The notes beneath the pieces are model-generated. The model was not told the origin of the DNA and searched no databases. It worked only from the letters and a program-made list of their open reading frames with translations. Shown here in pieces: positions 25,370-35,304 of a stretch of 64,000 bases of DNA. The stretch lies in assembly GCF_020829495.1 (NCBI RefSeq), contig NZ_JAIVFQ010000011.1, positions 62,001 to 126,000 of the forward strand. The letters are read 5' to 3'. Origin of the DNA: Nostoc favosum CHAB5714 (GTDB lineage: Bacteria > Cyanobacteriota > Cyanobacteriia > Cyanobacteriales > Nostocaceae). The translations under genes and the position numbers were made by a program. Each line of letters begins with the position of its first letter. Within the stretch, counting starts at the first letter, position 1.

Positions 25370-26431
25370 ATGAACTCTACAACCAGCAAATCTAAGGAAT
25401 TTGAACAACACTATTCGGAGACACTTTCAGATTATGTAACTGCGATCGCTTGGTCGCCACAAGGTAAAACTTTAGCAGCAACTTCCGCCGCCGGTGAAGT
25501 AGTTGTGTGGAATGATGGCGAACTCACAACCTTACAAACTGGTAACGGTAAATCATTAGACTGTCTAGCTTTTTCAACCGATGGAAAATTTTTAGCCGTT
25601 GGTGGACAAGATGGACAGGTGAAAATTTGGCGCGACACTGAATTAATCGCCACGTTAGAAAATGCCCCCGCATGGGTTGACAAGCTAGCTTGGAATTACA
25701 CCAGTAACCAACTGGCTTTTAGTTTAGGGCGTTACGTCCAAGTTTGGGATGCAGATACTCGTAAAATTGTTGTGACGCTGAATTTTGAAAACTCGTCAGT
25801 ATTGGGCATTGATTGGCGCATTGATGGGCAATACTTAGCCATTAGCGGTTATCAGGGTATCAAGATTTGGCATAGTCAAAACTGGGATGAAGAACCATAC
25901 ATCTTGGATATGCCTAGTGTCAGCGTAGCGATGGCTTGGTCGCCCGATGGCAAATTCCTTGCTTCTGGCAATATGGATCGTAGTGTCACCGTTTTAGAAT
26001 GGAATAACCCTGATCCTTGGGTAATGCGTGGCTTTCCTGGGAAAATTCGCCAATTGGCATGGTCAGAAGCTACTACTAAAGTGGGTGCGCCAATACTGGC
26101 ATCTTCTAGCGTTGAAGGTATTGTGGTGTGGGAAAAGCTAGAGGATGATTCTTTAGGTTGGGAAGCGCGAGTATTAACAAATCATGTAGATGTGATCAAT
26201 GCGATCGCCTTTGCACCCAAAAGCTTCCTTCTCGCTTCTGCTGCTGCTGACGGCTGGTTATGTTTGTGGAAGAAAGCTAAGGAAGTATCCCAAATTATCA
26301 CAGGTGTCTCAGCAGGCTTTTCCAGCCTAGCTTGGCATCCCCAAGGTAAGTTCCTGGCCGCAGGGGGTGAGCAGGGTGAATTAGTTGTATGGTCAAAGGT
26401 TTTGCGGGGTCAAGGATTTGGACGCAGTTAA
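25370..26431 (+). CDS. WD40-repeat protein downstream of cobW
   Basis: The 353-residue protein has about seven WD40 blades. Their recurring pattern is visible: ITAIAWSPQGKTLAATSAAGEVVVW, LDCLAFSTDGKFLAVGGQDGQVKIW and VAMAWSPDGKFLASGNMDRSVTVLEW are examples, and the last blade is LAWHPQGKFLAAGGEQGELVVW. It has no signal peptide or enzymatic domain, so it is probably a cytoplasmic propeller that binds a partner. The start lies 108 bases after cobW on the same strand, with a repeat block between. WD40 genes are known beside COG0523 genes in Nostoc, suggesting a shared zinc operon. Confidence 0.9.
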   Translation: MNSTTSKSKEFEQHYSETLSDYVTAIAWSPQGKTLAATSAAGEVVVWNDGELTTLQTGNGKSLDCLAFSTDGKFLAVGGQDGQVKIWRDTELIATLENAPAWVDKLAWNYTSNQLAFSLGRYVQVWDADTRKIVVTLNFENSSVLGIDWRIDGQYLAISGYQGIKIWHSQNWDEEPYILDMPSVSVAMAWSPDGKFLASGNMDRSVTVLEWNNPDPWVMRGFPGKIRQLAWSEATTKVGAPILASSSVEGIVVWEKLEDDSLGWEARVLTNHVDVINAIAFAPKSFLLASAAADGWLCLWKKAKEVSQIITGVSAGFSSLAWHPQGKFLAAGGEQGELVVWSKVLRGQGFGRS

Positions 26432-26494
26432 AATAATTCGTAATTCGTAATGACGCTCGAGGACTCGCTAACGCTGCGCTAACGTAATTCGTAA

Positions 26495-27610
26495 TTAAAT
26501 ACCGTTACATCCCAGATTTTGCAGGTTTCTCAGGTAAGTCCTGTAATATTTTCGGCAAGGGGCACCGAGAAACTGAAGAATCCAACGTCGTTCATCCGTA
26601 AGATTGGCAATTTGTTTAACGTTGGCGATCGTTACTAGATGAATCGACATAAAACACTGAAACACCCAACGCATAGTGGGAGTGGCAGTAGGCTTATCCA
26701 CCTGATTGTGGATGGTCTGTTTAGCTGAATCCAGAGCTTGACGCAGTGCCCTTTGTCCCAGAGAATAAACTAATAGGCACAGACCCATGACCATCGCTAG
26801 TGCTGCAACCCGGTCTGGTGAGTTAAGGAAGACACTTGAGGTGAAAAAAAGAGGGTCTTTGAGGAACCGAAAACCCCGCTCGGTAGATTGTTGAGCCTTG
26901 TACTCCCGCAGCAAGTCATCGTTGCTCAACTGCTCAACATCACTTAGTTGATTGGCATCAAGAACATTTGTCGCCAAGATAAACCTTCCGGCTTTTTGGA
27001 CTTCAACTTCTACAGCAGTTTCCTTGGGCGTTAGTGTTGCACAAATCCGGTAGTGAGAAGTCGCCACAGCATCCTTTCGGGGTCTGCCACGTCCTTTGTG
27101 TTGCTTGTTTTCAATTACTTGGATATCAACAAGCTGATATAAGGGCAGCTTAGATTCAAAGCGTTGAACTGCTAGTAGTGCATCCTTTTCACAGGCAAAC
27201 TGTTGTTGACATAACTGCCTGAGTTCAGATTGAGCTTTCGATAACTGTTTGGCTAAACGTTTGTCTAACTGTTTGAGGTCAGCCTCTTTCCGTGCTTGAC
27301 TCTCAACGACTACCCAACGTTGTTGCACATCAGCATAATTACTACAGCACGACGCAATACGGTAACCTGGCAATGAACTCTCCATAAACGCCTCTTGGTG
27401 GACGTTATCTAACAGGTGTTTAGCAGCAGTAAGGGTCGCAGGCACTCTTGAGAGCCAACGTAGTTGTTGCATTTGTTTCAGGTTTTCTTCCGTATAAAGT
27501 GCCGCGTCCGCTACAAACAAAGCGTCGATTTGCCACTGCTGTTTAAAGTTGGCGATATCCTGTACCCTGATATCTAATGGTGATGCTGTCATGATTCTAA
27601 AATGCAGCAT
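26495..27610 (-). pseudogene. Truncated IS1634/IS4-type transposase
   Basis: The 371-residue remainder covers the middle and C-terminal part of a DDE transposase: ALFVADAALYTEENL (second Asp region), a Lys/Gln-rich insertion domain, and the C-terminal signature REYKAQQSTERGFRFLKDP with the catalytic Glu, typical of IS4-superfamily IS1634 elements. Full-length relatives have roughly 500 residues or more, and here the first part is missing; the frame begins with an unrelated MLHFRIMTAS-like sequence. Inverted terminal repeats were not identified. The element is probably dead. It lies convergent with the WD40 gene. Confidence 0.8.
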
Positions 27611-28010
27611 TTAGGTCATTTTCAAAAATACAGCATTTACGATCGCACCTGCAGAATCTGGGTTACATCAAGGTATTTATACGCAGACTGAAAAAAAGCG
27701 CCACTTATAGACGTTGACCGAAAAGCGAGACGCAAGCCCCAAGATCAGACATGGGGATAAGTCGGTGGCGGATTTATCCGCAGTAAAACGATTGCGTGGC
27801 TTTAGCCACAGTGGTATAATCCCAGTAAGAAAAAGCGAGTAAGAATAACCATCTGCGTGTTGAACCATCCTAGTACGGAGCAATCCCGGCAACGGACATA
27901 TCCGACTCGATTCGGAATAGTTAAAGGGCAAATAATGGCAGGGTGTTGAGCGTACCTAACTGGCGTTGTGATGGACTCCCAAAGCAATAAAAAATTTGCA
28001 TATAAGCGCA
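27611..28010. other. Non-coding stretch between transposase and IS200/IS605-type remnant
   Basis: About 400 bases without a convincing gene; two short minus-strand frames exist but look random. It probably consists of sequence left by the truncated insertion and flanking DNA. I see no operator or RNA gene. Confidence 0.5.
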
Positions 28011-28134
28011 ATTGCAACACCTAATGCAATTGGTAGTTGTTTTGAGCGTCTAGGGTGTTTTTGCTCTTCCCCATTGAAAGTTCGTTTGTGGACTCTTCAA
28101 GAATCCCCGTCCCTTTAGGGCTGGGGAGTGTCAA
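28011..28134 (+). mobile_element. Right end of an IS200/IS605-type element (orphan)
   Basis: The stretch contains a block GAGCGTCTAGGGTG, TTTTTGCTCTTCCCC, GTGGACTCTTCAAG followed by the end AATCCCCGTCCCTTTAGGGC, TGGGGAGTGTCAA. The last part is a hairpin (CCCC 28105-28108 with GGGG 28123-28126, inner CCCTTTAGGG) and is the form of right ends of IS200/IS605-family elements that carry tnpB, where the guide RNA (omegaRNA) scaffold overlaps the end. No tnpA or tnpB frame is near. A second copy of the scaffold lies at 54771-54875. Confidence 0.65.
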
Positions 28135-28250
28135 ATTAGCCTCTGCCTTTGGAAGAAGAGTAATTAAACCCAAAAATTACGAATTATTAAAGTTGAACCT
28201 CGGCAATTTATTGGCTATGCTGTATCAGCAAAGGTGTATTTGTGTAAATT

Positions 28251-28523
28251 ATGAACATAATCAAACTGATTGTACTTGCCTGTCCCGCATTTCTAGTATC
28301 CATGCTGCTGGTAGTCAATCCAGCACACGCATCCAGCCTAAAATCTCTATACGCTACACAAATTATTACGGTAGCATCTACACAACAAATTCCTGATCTG
28401 GCAACACCAAAGTTGACTCAAACATCGAATCCGATTATTGATCAACTTGGTTGCAATTGTGCCAACTGTGTTCAGTCTAAATTTCAGTCGCTACAAGGCA
28501 AGCTGCCATCCGTCGGTTTTTAA
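28251..28523 (+). CDS. Small secreted protein with CNCANC motif
   Basis: The 90-residue protein has a signal peptide (MNIIKLIVLACPAFLVSMLL followed by VNPAHA), then a Thr/Gln-rich stretch and a C-terminal region with IIDQLGCNCANCVQ. The three close cysteines suggest a metal- or disulfide-bearing secreted peptide; I recall related cyanobacterial hypothetical proteins but no named family. Function unknown. Neighbours are mobile-element debris and an intergenic element, so nothing is learned from context. Confidence 0.7.
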   Translation: MNIIKLIVLACPAFLVSMLLVVNPAHASSLKSLYATQIITVASTQQIPDLATPKLTQTSNPIIDQLGCNCANCVQSKFQSLQGKLPSVGF

Positions 28524-28557
28524 TAAACTTAGGAATTATGAATATTGTAGGGGCACA

Positions 28558-28827
28558 GCATTGCTCATAGGTGTCAACTTAACGTAAAACCCTTGCAATG
28601 ACGTTATATCAAGTCCACTCAATTACTAATTAAGCCACTAATTAAGCCGTCGGAACCCCACCCCGCTTTTGTCTAACGACAAAATCTCCCCTCCCCGTGA
28701 ACGGGGAGGGGATTAAGGGGAGCCAGTGCGGTCTTGGGGTTCACCTGCGTGGAGCCGGATAGCGTGTGGGGTAAAATGACTGTGGAATGAAGCTCTCTGA
28801 CTTAAGTTGACACCAATGAGCATTGCT
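28558..28827. mobile_element. Small inverted-repeat element (MITE-like) with target duplication
   Basis: The ends TCATAGGTGTCAACTTAA (28565-28582) and TTAAGTTGACACCAATGA (28802-28819) are inverted repeats of 18 bases with one mismatch. They are flanked by GCATTGCT on both sides (28558-28565 and 28820-28827), so about 255 bp were inserted with a target duplication of 7-8 bp. The target is the dispersed repeat GGGCACAGCATTGCTGTGCCC, which is present uninterrupted at about 21057. Inside is a GC-rich hairpin, CCCCTCCCCG with CGGGGAGGGG (28688-28711). No protein is coded. Confidence 0.8.
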
Positions 28828-29125
28828 GTGCCCTTATTAATTTTATGAGCTTTTTGTCCGTGGCGATCGCCTACGGCACGCACTCGTTGCGGCATAATTA
28901 TTTATGATCTTCGCTAAAGGTCACGCCTGAAAAACAAGGTAGAGAAGCTGTTAGGTAAATTCCTAGATACTGAGAAAGCTGCTGGTCAGCCAGTGAAATT
29001 GGTGCAATCGCCATCTGCACCCAAGCTGTTAAGCTCTTGTTAAAAGAGCTAGTCCGGGGATTAGAAAACTTGCTAGAGTGAACAGAGTTAGCCTTAATGT
29101 CTAATCCCCAAAACCTATACATCTC

Positions 29126-30730
29126 ATGGATTTTGCTAATATTGCATCCCAGCTAAACGCTGGAACGATTTTGCCAGAGGGGATTGTTATTCTCACCCTC
29201 TTGGGGGTTTTGATTGTTGATTTGATTTTGGGGCGTACATCCGCACGCTGGATTGCATATCTAGCGATCGCAGGTTTATTTGCTTCGATTGTCGCCCTAT
29301 ATTTTCAATGGGACGCTCCTAATCCCATCGGTTTTACCGGTAGCTTTAATAGTGATGACCTGAGTATCGTCTTTCGCGGGATTATTGCCTTGTCTGCGAT
29401 CGCCACTATACTGATGTCAATTCGCTACGTTGAGCAAAGCGGCACCGCTTTAGCAGAATTTCTCGCTATTTTGCTGAGTGCTACTTTGGGAGGGATGTTT
29501 TTATCCGGGGCTAGTGAGTTGGTGATGATTTTCATCTCCCTAGAAACCCTGAGTATTTCCTCTTATCTATTGACAGGTTATACCAAACGTGATCCCCGCT
29601 CCAATGAAGCGGCGCTGAAATACTTGTTAATTGGAGCTTCCAGTACAGCAGTATTTTTGTACGGTGTATCACTGCTGTATGGACTATCTGGAGGACAAAC
29701 TGAACTAAGTGCGATCGCTAATGGCATTGCCACAGCTAAAGTGGGACAATCTTTAGGTTTAGTGATTGCGTTGGTTTTTGCGATCGCAGGTATTGGCTTC
29801 AAAATCTCCGCTGCACCCTTCCACCAGTGGACACCAGACGTTTACGAAGGCGCTCCCACCCCAGTCATCGCCTTTTTATCTGTTGGTTCCAAAGCAGCTG
29901 GGTTTGCCCTAGCCATCCGCTTGCTGACAACAGCCTTCCCCCTTGTTGCTGAGGAGTGGAGGTTTGTCTTCACTGCTCTGGCCGTTCTCAGCATGATTTT
30001 GGGTAACGTAGTCGCCCTAGCCCAAACCAGCATGAAACGGATGCTAGCTTATTCATCTATTGCCCAAGCTGGGTTTGTGATGATTGGCTTGATTGCTGGT
30101 ACACAAGCGGGCTATGCCAGTATGATATTCTACCTACTGGTTTACCTGTTCATGAACCTGTGCGGCTTTACCTGCATCATCCTGTTCTCACTGCGGACGG
30201 GAACCGACCAGATTGCTGAGTACTCTGGTTTATATCAAAAAGACCCACTCTTAACACTGGGGTTGAGTATCTCCCTGCTTTCCTTGGGTGGTATTCCACC
30301 ATTGGCTGGGTTTTTCGGCAAGATTTACTTATTCTGGGCTGGTTGGCAAGCAGGTCTTTATTGGTTAGTCTTGCTGGGCTTAGTTACCACCGTCGTCTCC
30401 ATCTACTACTACATTCGTGTAGTTAAAATGATGGTAGTCAAAGAACCCCATGAAATGTCCGACTCGGTGAAGAATTATCCACAAGTGCGTTGGGATCTGC
30501 CTGGGCTAAGACCTTTGCAGGTCGGGTTGGTGGTAACATTAATTGCCACTTCCATAGCAGGGATTTTGTCAAATCCACTGTTTACATTGGCGAACAATTC
30601 CATCTCCAATACCCCAATTTTGCAAGCAACAATCAACACTAATGTAAAAGCAGAAAATCCACTGCTTTTACCAAAGTTAGATTCGGTTAGTCAGTCTCAA
30701 CCCTCAGTTGATTATACCGCTAAGATTTAA
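29126..30730 (+). CDS. ndhB: NAD(P)H-quinone oxidoreductase subunit 2 (NdhB)
   Basis: NdhB is a proton-pumping membrane subunit of the cyanobacterial NDH-1 complexes used in respiration, cyclic electron flow and CO2 uptake. The 534-residue protein has about 14 membrane helices with the proton-channel glutamate in [15 protein letters not shown], and the conserved [21 protein letters not shown] loop plus [31 protein letters not shown]. Its C-terminal 30-odd residues form a polar tail. It stands alone; the first Met at 29126 fits the family start MDFANIASQ. Confidence 0.97.
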   Translation: MDFANIASQLNAGTILPEGIVILTLLGVLIVDLILGRTSARWIAYLAIAGLFASIVALYFQWDAPNPIGFTGSFNSDDLSIVFRGIIALSAIATILMSIRYVEQSGTALAEFLAILLSATLGGMFLSGASELVMIFISLETLSISSYLLTGYTKRDPRSNEAALKYLLIGASSTAVFLYGVSLLYGLSGGQTELSAIANGIATAKVGQSLGLVIALVFAIAGIGFKISAAPFHQWTPDVYEGAPTPVIAFLSVGSKAAGFALAIRLLTTAFPLVAEEWRFVFTALAVLSMILGNVVALAQTSMKRMLAYSSIAQAGFVMIGLIAGTQAGYASMIFYLLVYLFMNLCGFTCIILFSLRTGTDQIAEYSGLYQKDPLLTLGLSISLLSLGGIPPLAGFFGKIYLFWAGWQAGLYWLVLLGLVTTVVSIYYYIRVVKMMVVKEPHEMSDSVKNYPQVRWDLPGLRPLQVGLVVTLIATSIAGILSNPLFTLANNSISNTPILQATINTNVKAENPLLLPKLDSVSQSQPSVDYTAKI

Positions 30731-30760
30731 TCGAGTCTTAACCAAATTTTGTACTTAAAG

Positions 30761-30794
30761 AAACGTCTGTTTGCTAATGAGCAGACAGGCGTTT
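30761..30794 (+). terminator. Probable hairpin terminator of ndhB
   Basis: AAACGTCTGTTTGCT and AGCAGACAGGCGTTT form a 15-bp stem (with two G-U pairs) around an AATG loop, 30 bases after the ndhB stop. The run after it is ATATTATTT rather than poly-T, so efficiency is uncertain. Confidence 0.55.
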
Positions 30795-30990
30795 GTCATA
30801 TTATTTAATCCTTCTCTTTTTTCTCTTCCTTCGCGTTTTTCGCGTCCTTCTCTAACGAGACGCTGCGCGAACGCGGTAGCCTGCGGCAAGCCGCTTTGCG
30901 TCTACGTTAAAAAATAACTTTGACAAAAAGTTTTAGCCTTAACTTTTATTTTTATTAAAATTAACTTGAATAATTGGTATATTTGCTACT

Positions 30991-32034
30991 TTAATAAATT
31001 GGAATCGTGATTATAAACTCAGAACCTTCCCCTAACACAGAATTTACTTTAAAAGTTCCTCTATGTTTTTGGACAATTATTTGATAAGCGATTGATAATC
31101 CTAATCCTGTCCCTTTTCCGACAGGTTTGGTTGTGAATAAATGGTCAAACATTTTCTGCTGAACATCAGCCGATATTCCTACACCATTATCTTGAATCCG
31201 AATCAATGCGTGATTTGTATTTTCTATGAGGGCAGTATGAATTGTAATTTGATTGGGATTTTCCTTGATTTTATCAAAACTCAGTCCAGAGTTAGACTCT
31301 TCTACAGCATCAATAGCATTTGCCAATAAATTCATAAATACTTGATTCAGTTGTCCTGGAAAACATTTGATTGGAGGAAATTCGCCATAATCTTTAACTA
31401 CTTGAATATCAGGACGAATCTTATTAGCTTTCAACCGATGCTTGAGAATTATGAGAGTGCTGTTAATACCTTCATGAATGTTAAAAATAACTTTTTGTTC
31501 TGTATCTGCTCTAGAGAAAATTCGTAAGCTATTGCTAATGTTACAAATACGATCTGTGCCTTCTTTCATCGAGGAAATTAGTTTAGGCAAATCCTCGCGC
31601 ATATATTCAAGGTCAATCACTTCGATTGTTTTTTGAATTTCCTGAGATGCTTTAGGATAGGTCTGCTGATAAAGGTTTATGAGATGTAACAAATTCTCAA
31701 TATACTCTTGAGCCGGAGCCAGATTACCTGCTATAAAGCTAACTGGGTTGTTAATTTCATGAGCTACATCTGCAACAAGGCTTCCCAAACTAGACATCTT
31801 ATTCTGCATTATCTGAAGATTAAGAAGCATCATTTCTAGTTCCTGCCTTCTTTCTTCTAAGTTATTTTGATATTCCTTTAATTCCTCAATTACTGTCCTA
31901 AGCAAAGATTCTTTTTTTTTATTTATATCTTCAAGTTTTATCCGGTCTGATTCAGAACGCTCCAATTGCTTTTGGATAATTCTATTTGCTTTTTTTAGTT
32001 CCTTAATTTCTCGTTGATAATTTGCAATTTCCAT
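30991..32034 (-). CDS. Histidine kinase of the FIST operon
   Basis: The 347-residue soluble kinase has a long coiled-coil N-terminus (about 1-80), then the phosphoacceptor box VADVAHEINNPVSF, and a complete ATPase domain with N-box NLLANAIDA, IRIQDNGVGI and GKGTGLGLSIA. The HEINNP box is that of the HWE-free, bacteriophytochrome-like kinases common in cyanobacteria. It closely resembles the C-terminal half of the kinase at 33228-34547 and lacks any sensor domain, so it likely takes its input from a partner. It starts 6 bases after the FIST gene stop. Confidence 0.95.
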   Translation of the reverse strand: MEIANYQREIKELKKANRIIQKQLERSESDRIKLEDINKKKESLLRTVIEELKEYQNNLEERRQELEMMLLNLQIMQNKMSSLGSLVADVAHEINNPVSFIAGNLAPAQEYIENLLHLINLYQQTYPKASQEIQKTIEVIDLEYMREDLPKLISSMKEGTDRICNISNSLRIFSRADTEQKVIFNIHEGINSTLIILKHRLKANKIRPDIQVVKDYGEFPPIKCFPGQLNQVFMNLLANAIDAVEESNSGLSFDKIKENPNQITIHTALIENTNHALIRIQDNGVGISADVQQKMFDHLFTTKPVGKGTGLGLSIAYQIIVQKHRGTFKVNSVLGEGSEFIITIPIY

Positions 32035-32040
32035 CAGCTT

Positions 32041-33189
32041 CTACCGATTTCCCAAAATTAAAGTTACAAAAGTTTCATTGTGAAATTGCGTCTGGCTAAT
32101 TCTATCTATAGGAGCAATCTCTCCGTAAGAATAAAATCCACAGGCAGGTAAATAGCCAGTCAGACATTTCGTATTCTGGTACTCTTCTTGCGCCCTCGTG
32201 CCAAGTATTTGCCGACGAGCTACACATGAAAAAAACAACACAGCACTAGGTTCTGTACCTGGATAATTATCTAAGGCATTCATGAATGATGCTTTGGAAG
32301 CTTCAAGAATATCTTCATAAGCTGCTTCTGAAATTTGAATAATTGCTTGATCGGGAATATCTCCAAAAAAGGTTATGCTACCAGATTGCTGATTGTAAGC
32401 AATAGGTGCTCTTATATAAAACTTTTCTCCATTCTGATCAAAGACTGCTAGCGGATATTCCATTGAAGGAGGAAGCAAACCTAGATAATGATGATAAAAA
32501 TCTAAAGCTGGCTTACCATCTATTTCATAGAGAATATTCTTATCTACTTTAGTCACTTTGCTTGTTTGACCAATGGGATGCCAACCACTTGCAACACCGT
32601 GGGAAAACAATATTGTGCCGGAAAAAATTAGAATTGGTACAGAATCACTTAATACTTCTGTTTGAAAAAATTGATATGTATTTTTATATCTTGACTGATC
32701 GCCTGCCAAACCACCGAATATTGGCACATGTTGCCCAAGAGCTAGTTTTAAGCCATTTAATATAGACACACCACTAGTTGTGAGGCTCTCTGGGTGAGTT
32801 AAACATAGCTTTGGGGCTGCGGTACTTTTTGCTTTAGCTTGCTCCACAGCTTGTTTAGTTGCAGTAATTGGATCACCTGAAACTTTGCGTCCAACTGCTG
32901 CATGAATTTCAACTTCGTTTGAGCAAAATAACATCAAGGTGATTGAGTCCTGCTGAAATTCTAAGACTGAAGAAATTTCTCCATCTGTTGTTCCACCAAT
33001 CAACTCAATCCCCGGAAAAGCCTGATGAATTTGCTGCAAAATAAGAGAATGTTCAAAGTCAATTGCAGCAAAAAGAATTCCAGCTTTTGGTATATCTCCT
33101 GCAAGAAAACTGACACATTGCTGAATAACTTCTTCAACTGCTGATAGAGAATCTGGATCGTTACTGTGACCGACTACTGCTTTAAACAT
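32041..33189 (-). CDS. FIST-domain sensory protein
   Basis: The start is placed at ATG 33189 (MFKAVVGHSNDPDSLSAVEE); the frame extends to a TTG at 33231 that overlaps the previous gene by 4 bases, so 33231 is possible too. The protein of about 382 residues has FIST N and C domains: FAAIDFEHSLILQQIHQAFPG, IELIGGTTDGEISS, IFGGLAGDQ, and the C-terminal VLFFSCVARRQILG and GCY/CGFYSYGEIAP-type end. FIST proteins are proposed to sense small ligands such as amino acids and to feed kinases. It lies between two paralogous kinases in one operon, so it is the likely input. Confidence 0.93.
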   Translation of the reverse strand: MFKAVVGHSNDPDSLSAVEEVIQQCVSFLAGDIPKAGILFAAIDFEHSLILQQIHQAFPGIELIGGTTDGEISSVLEFQQDSITLMLFCSNEVEIHAAVGRKVSGDPITATKQAVEQAKAKSTAAPKLCLTHPESLTTSGVSILNGLKLALGQHVPIFGGLAGDQSRYKNTYQFFQTEVLSDSVPILIFSGTILFSHGVASGWHPIGQTSKVTKVDKNILYEIDGKPALDFYHHYLGLLPPSMEYPLAVFDQNGEKFYIRAPIAYNQQSGSITFFGDIPDQAIIQISEAAYEDILEASKASFMNALDNYPGTEPSAVLFFSCVARRQILGTRAQEEYQNTKCLTGYLPACGFYSYGEIAPIDRISQTQFHNETFVTLILGNR

Positions 33190-33227
33190 AACTTTATCTA
33201 TATGGAGAATTATTTTTGCTATGATTT

Positions 33228-34547
33228 TCAAACGGGAAGCTTAATTATGAACTCTGAACCTTGTTCTGGTGCTGAATTTACTTCCAGAGTTCCTCCATGT
33301 TTCTCGACAACAATTTGACGAGCAATTGATAACCCTAATCCTGTACCTTGACCCACAGGCTTGGTGGTGAATAAATGGTCAAAGATTTTTTGCTCGACAT
33401 CAGGTGACATTCCCACGCCATTATCTTTAATCCGAACCAAAATATGTTTTTTGTTTTCAGTGAGGCTAGTCTGAATCAAAACTTGATTGGGATTTGCTTC
33501 AATTTCAATATAGGTGCGCCCTACATTAGACTCCTCTAAAGCATCAATAGCATTAGCTAATAAATTCATAAATACCTGATTTAGTTGTCCGATAAAGCAT
33601 TCTATTTCTGGCAAATTATCGTAATTTCTAATTACCTGAATTTCGGGATGATCCTCAGATGCTTTTAAGCGATGTTTGAGAATCATGATTGTGCTGTCAA
33701 TGCCATCATGAATGTTGCAAGAAACTTTGCGATCGCTATCTGCTCGAGAAAAGGTTCTTAGACTGATACTAATGTCACGAATGCGCTGAACACCCTCTTT
33801 CATTGAGGAAATTAAGTTAGGTAGATCGGCAAGTATATACTTCAAATCTATCGCTGCAATTTCCTCTTTAATTTCTGGAACCGGATTAGGATAATACTGC
33901 TGATAGAGGTTAATGATATTAATCATGTCTTTAAAATATGCTGAAGCATGTTGGAGATTGCCATGAATAAAACCAACTGGATTATTAATTTCATGAGCAA
34001 CTCCTGCTACTAATTCACCAAGGGCAGACATTTTTTCTGTCTGTACAAGCTGAAGTTGAGACTCTTGTAAGTCTTTTAATGCCCTAGACAACGCTGCTGT
34101 CCTTTCTGTAACTCGTTTTTCTAAATTTTTTGTGAGATTTCGTAATTGAAGATGGGTTTTAATTCTAGCTAATAATTCTTCTTCATGAAAAGGCTTGGTA
34201 ATGTAATCAACTGCCCCTATATTTAGACCTTTTACCTTACTGTCAGTATCAGAATCCGCCGTCATAAAAATTACTGGAATATCACAAGTCACTGAGCTTT
34301 GTTTCAGTCTTTTGCAGGTTTCAAACCCATCTATACCCGGCATCATTACATCTAATAAAATCAAATCAGGAGGTTTAGATTCAACTTGCTTAATTGCACT
34401 TTCTCCATTCTTTTCTGTAGTAACGTTAAAACCTATATTAGTTAATATGTTAAAGACAATTTCTAAGTTTGTAGTAGTATCATCTACCACTAGAATGAAA
34501 CTATCTTCTGGTAAATCAAGCGTTTTTATATCTGTCTTGTAATTCAT
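33228..34547 (-). CDS. Response regulator-histidine kinase fusion
   Basis: The 439-residue protein is a receiver domain (about 17-135: VVDDTTTNLEI, LILLDVMMPGIDGFETC with the phospho-Asp, and K in GAVDYITKPFHEEE) followed by a short coiled coil, HisKA with VAGVAHEINNPVGF and a full ATPase domain (NLLANAIDALEE, IKDNGVGMS, GQGTGLGLSIA). It can both accept and pass phosphate. It is the first gene of the FIST operon and overlaps the next frame. The downstream kinase is its paralogue, lacking the receiver. Confidence 0.95.
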   Translation of the reverse strand: MNYKTDIKTLDLPEDSFILVVDDTTTNLEIVFNILTNIGFNVTTEKNGESAIKQVESKPPDLILLDVMMPGIDGFETCKRLKQSSVTCDIPVIFMTADSDTDSKVKGLNIGAVDYITKPFHEEELLARIKTHLQLRNLTKNLEKRVTERTAALSRALKDLQESQLQLVQTEKMSALGELVAGVAHEINNPVGFIHGNLQHASAYFKDMINIINLYQQYYPNPVPEIKEEIAAIDLKYILADLPNLISSMKEGVQRIRDISISLRTFSRADSDRKVSCNIHDGIDSTIMILKHRLKASEDHPEIQVIRNYDNLPEIECFIGQLNQVFMNLLANAIDALEESNVGRTYIEIEANPNQVLIQTSLTENKKHILVRIKDNGVGMSPDVEQKIFDHLFTTKPVGQGTGLGLSIARQIVVEKHGGTLEVNSAPEQGSEFIIKLPV

Positions 34548-35304
34548 GTATTTAACTGAATTTAACTCCTTGTTACTTATTCACTATTGGCTCTGCGATC
34601 GCAGCTAAGTCACCTTTGTTTTATTGGCGGGCTGATTGATAAATTTATAGCCTAACAATCCTATAGTTCCCAAAAACTCTGAGAACAGCAACATTCTCAG
34701 ACTAAATTGCTCTATGCGACCAGGGGAGCGATCACTACAGTATTTTGGTGCATTACGCAACGCTTTCGCACCCTACATATACTTAGATTTCTGCAAACAT
34801 CAAATCTTATAGATATCTGACTGTTTGGAGTCACAGGTTAAACGTCCCTTGTGTTTGTCCACAATAGACCTCTTGCATAAATCAAAAATAAAGAACCCCA
34901 CAGCAGTTTTGACAATGCCAATCTTTCGTAAGGGCACAGCATGGTCTATTTCCGATCGCAGGATAATTAAGAAAAAAGCCTGCCGTTCTGCTTCGATTAA
35001 GAGCAAACTGCGGCAGGTTTAGTGGGTATTGGGCTGCTTTGCTAGACTGTCAACTTCTTCTTTTACGAAGACGCTGTGTTTCGACTCCGCTCAACATAAA
35101 TTCGCGTTCGGGGAATTCAAAATTCAAAATTTATAGAGGTGCAGATAATTGCTAGTTATTTTTTCCTGCTTTTGAATTTTGTTTTCAACGATGATTTGTC
35201 AACATAAGTATTTTTGTACTAACTATTTTTACCCGCTTTTAATCGGACACCCGTTATTAGAAACGGGGTATTTTTGGCTGCGATAATAATAATGAGTACA
35301 AATG
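34548..35304. other. Non-coding region with dispersed repeats
   Basis: About 757 bases. From 34926 it carries a shortened copy of the dispersed repeat seen at about 21051-21120 (TTTCGTAAGGGCACAGCAT then GGTCTATTTCCGATCGCAG). CCTGCCG and CGGCAGG pair across 34979-35017. A small CCCGTT...AACGGGG hairpin with TATTTTT lies at 35250-35275. The region includes the promoter of the FIST operon on its left side. Confidence 0.5.

Noticed and set aside
26431-26495. Looked for terminal inverted repeats of the IS1634-type element
   Set aside because: No matching end could be found on the other side of the truncated transposase, so element borders are not claimed.
27677-28020. Two minus-strand frames between transposase and IS605-type remnant
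   Set aside because: Composition looks random and no motif is seen; likely untranslated debris.
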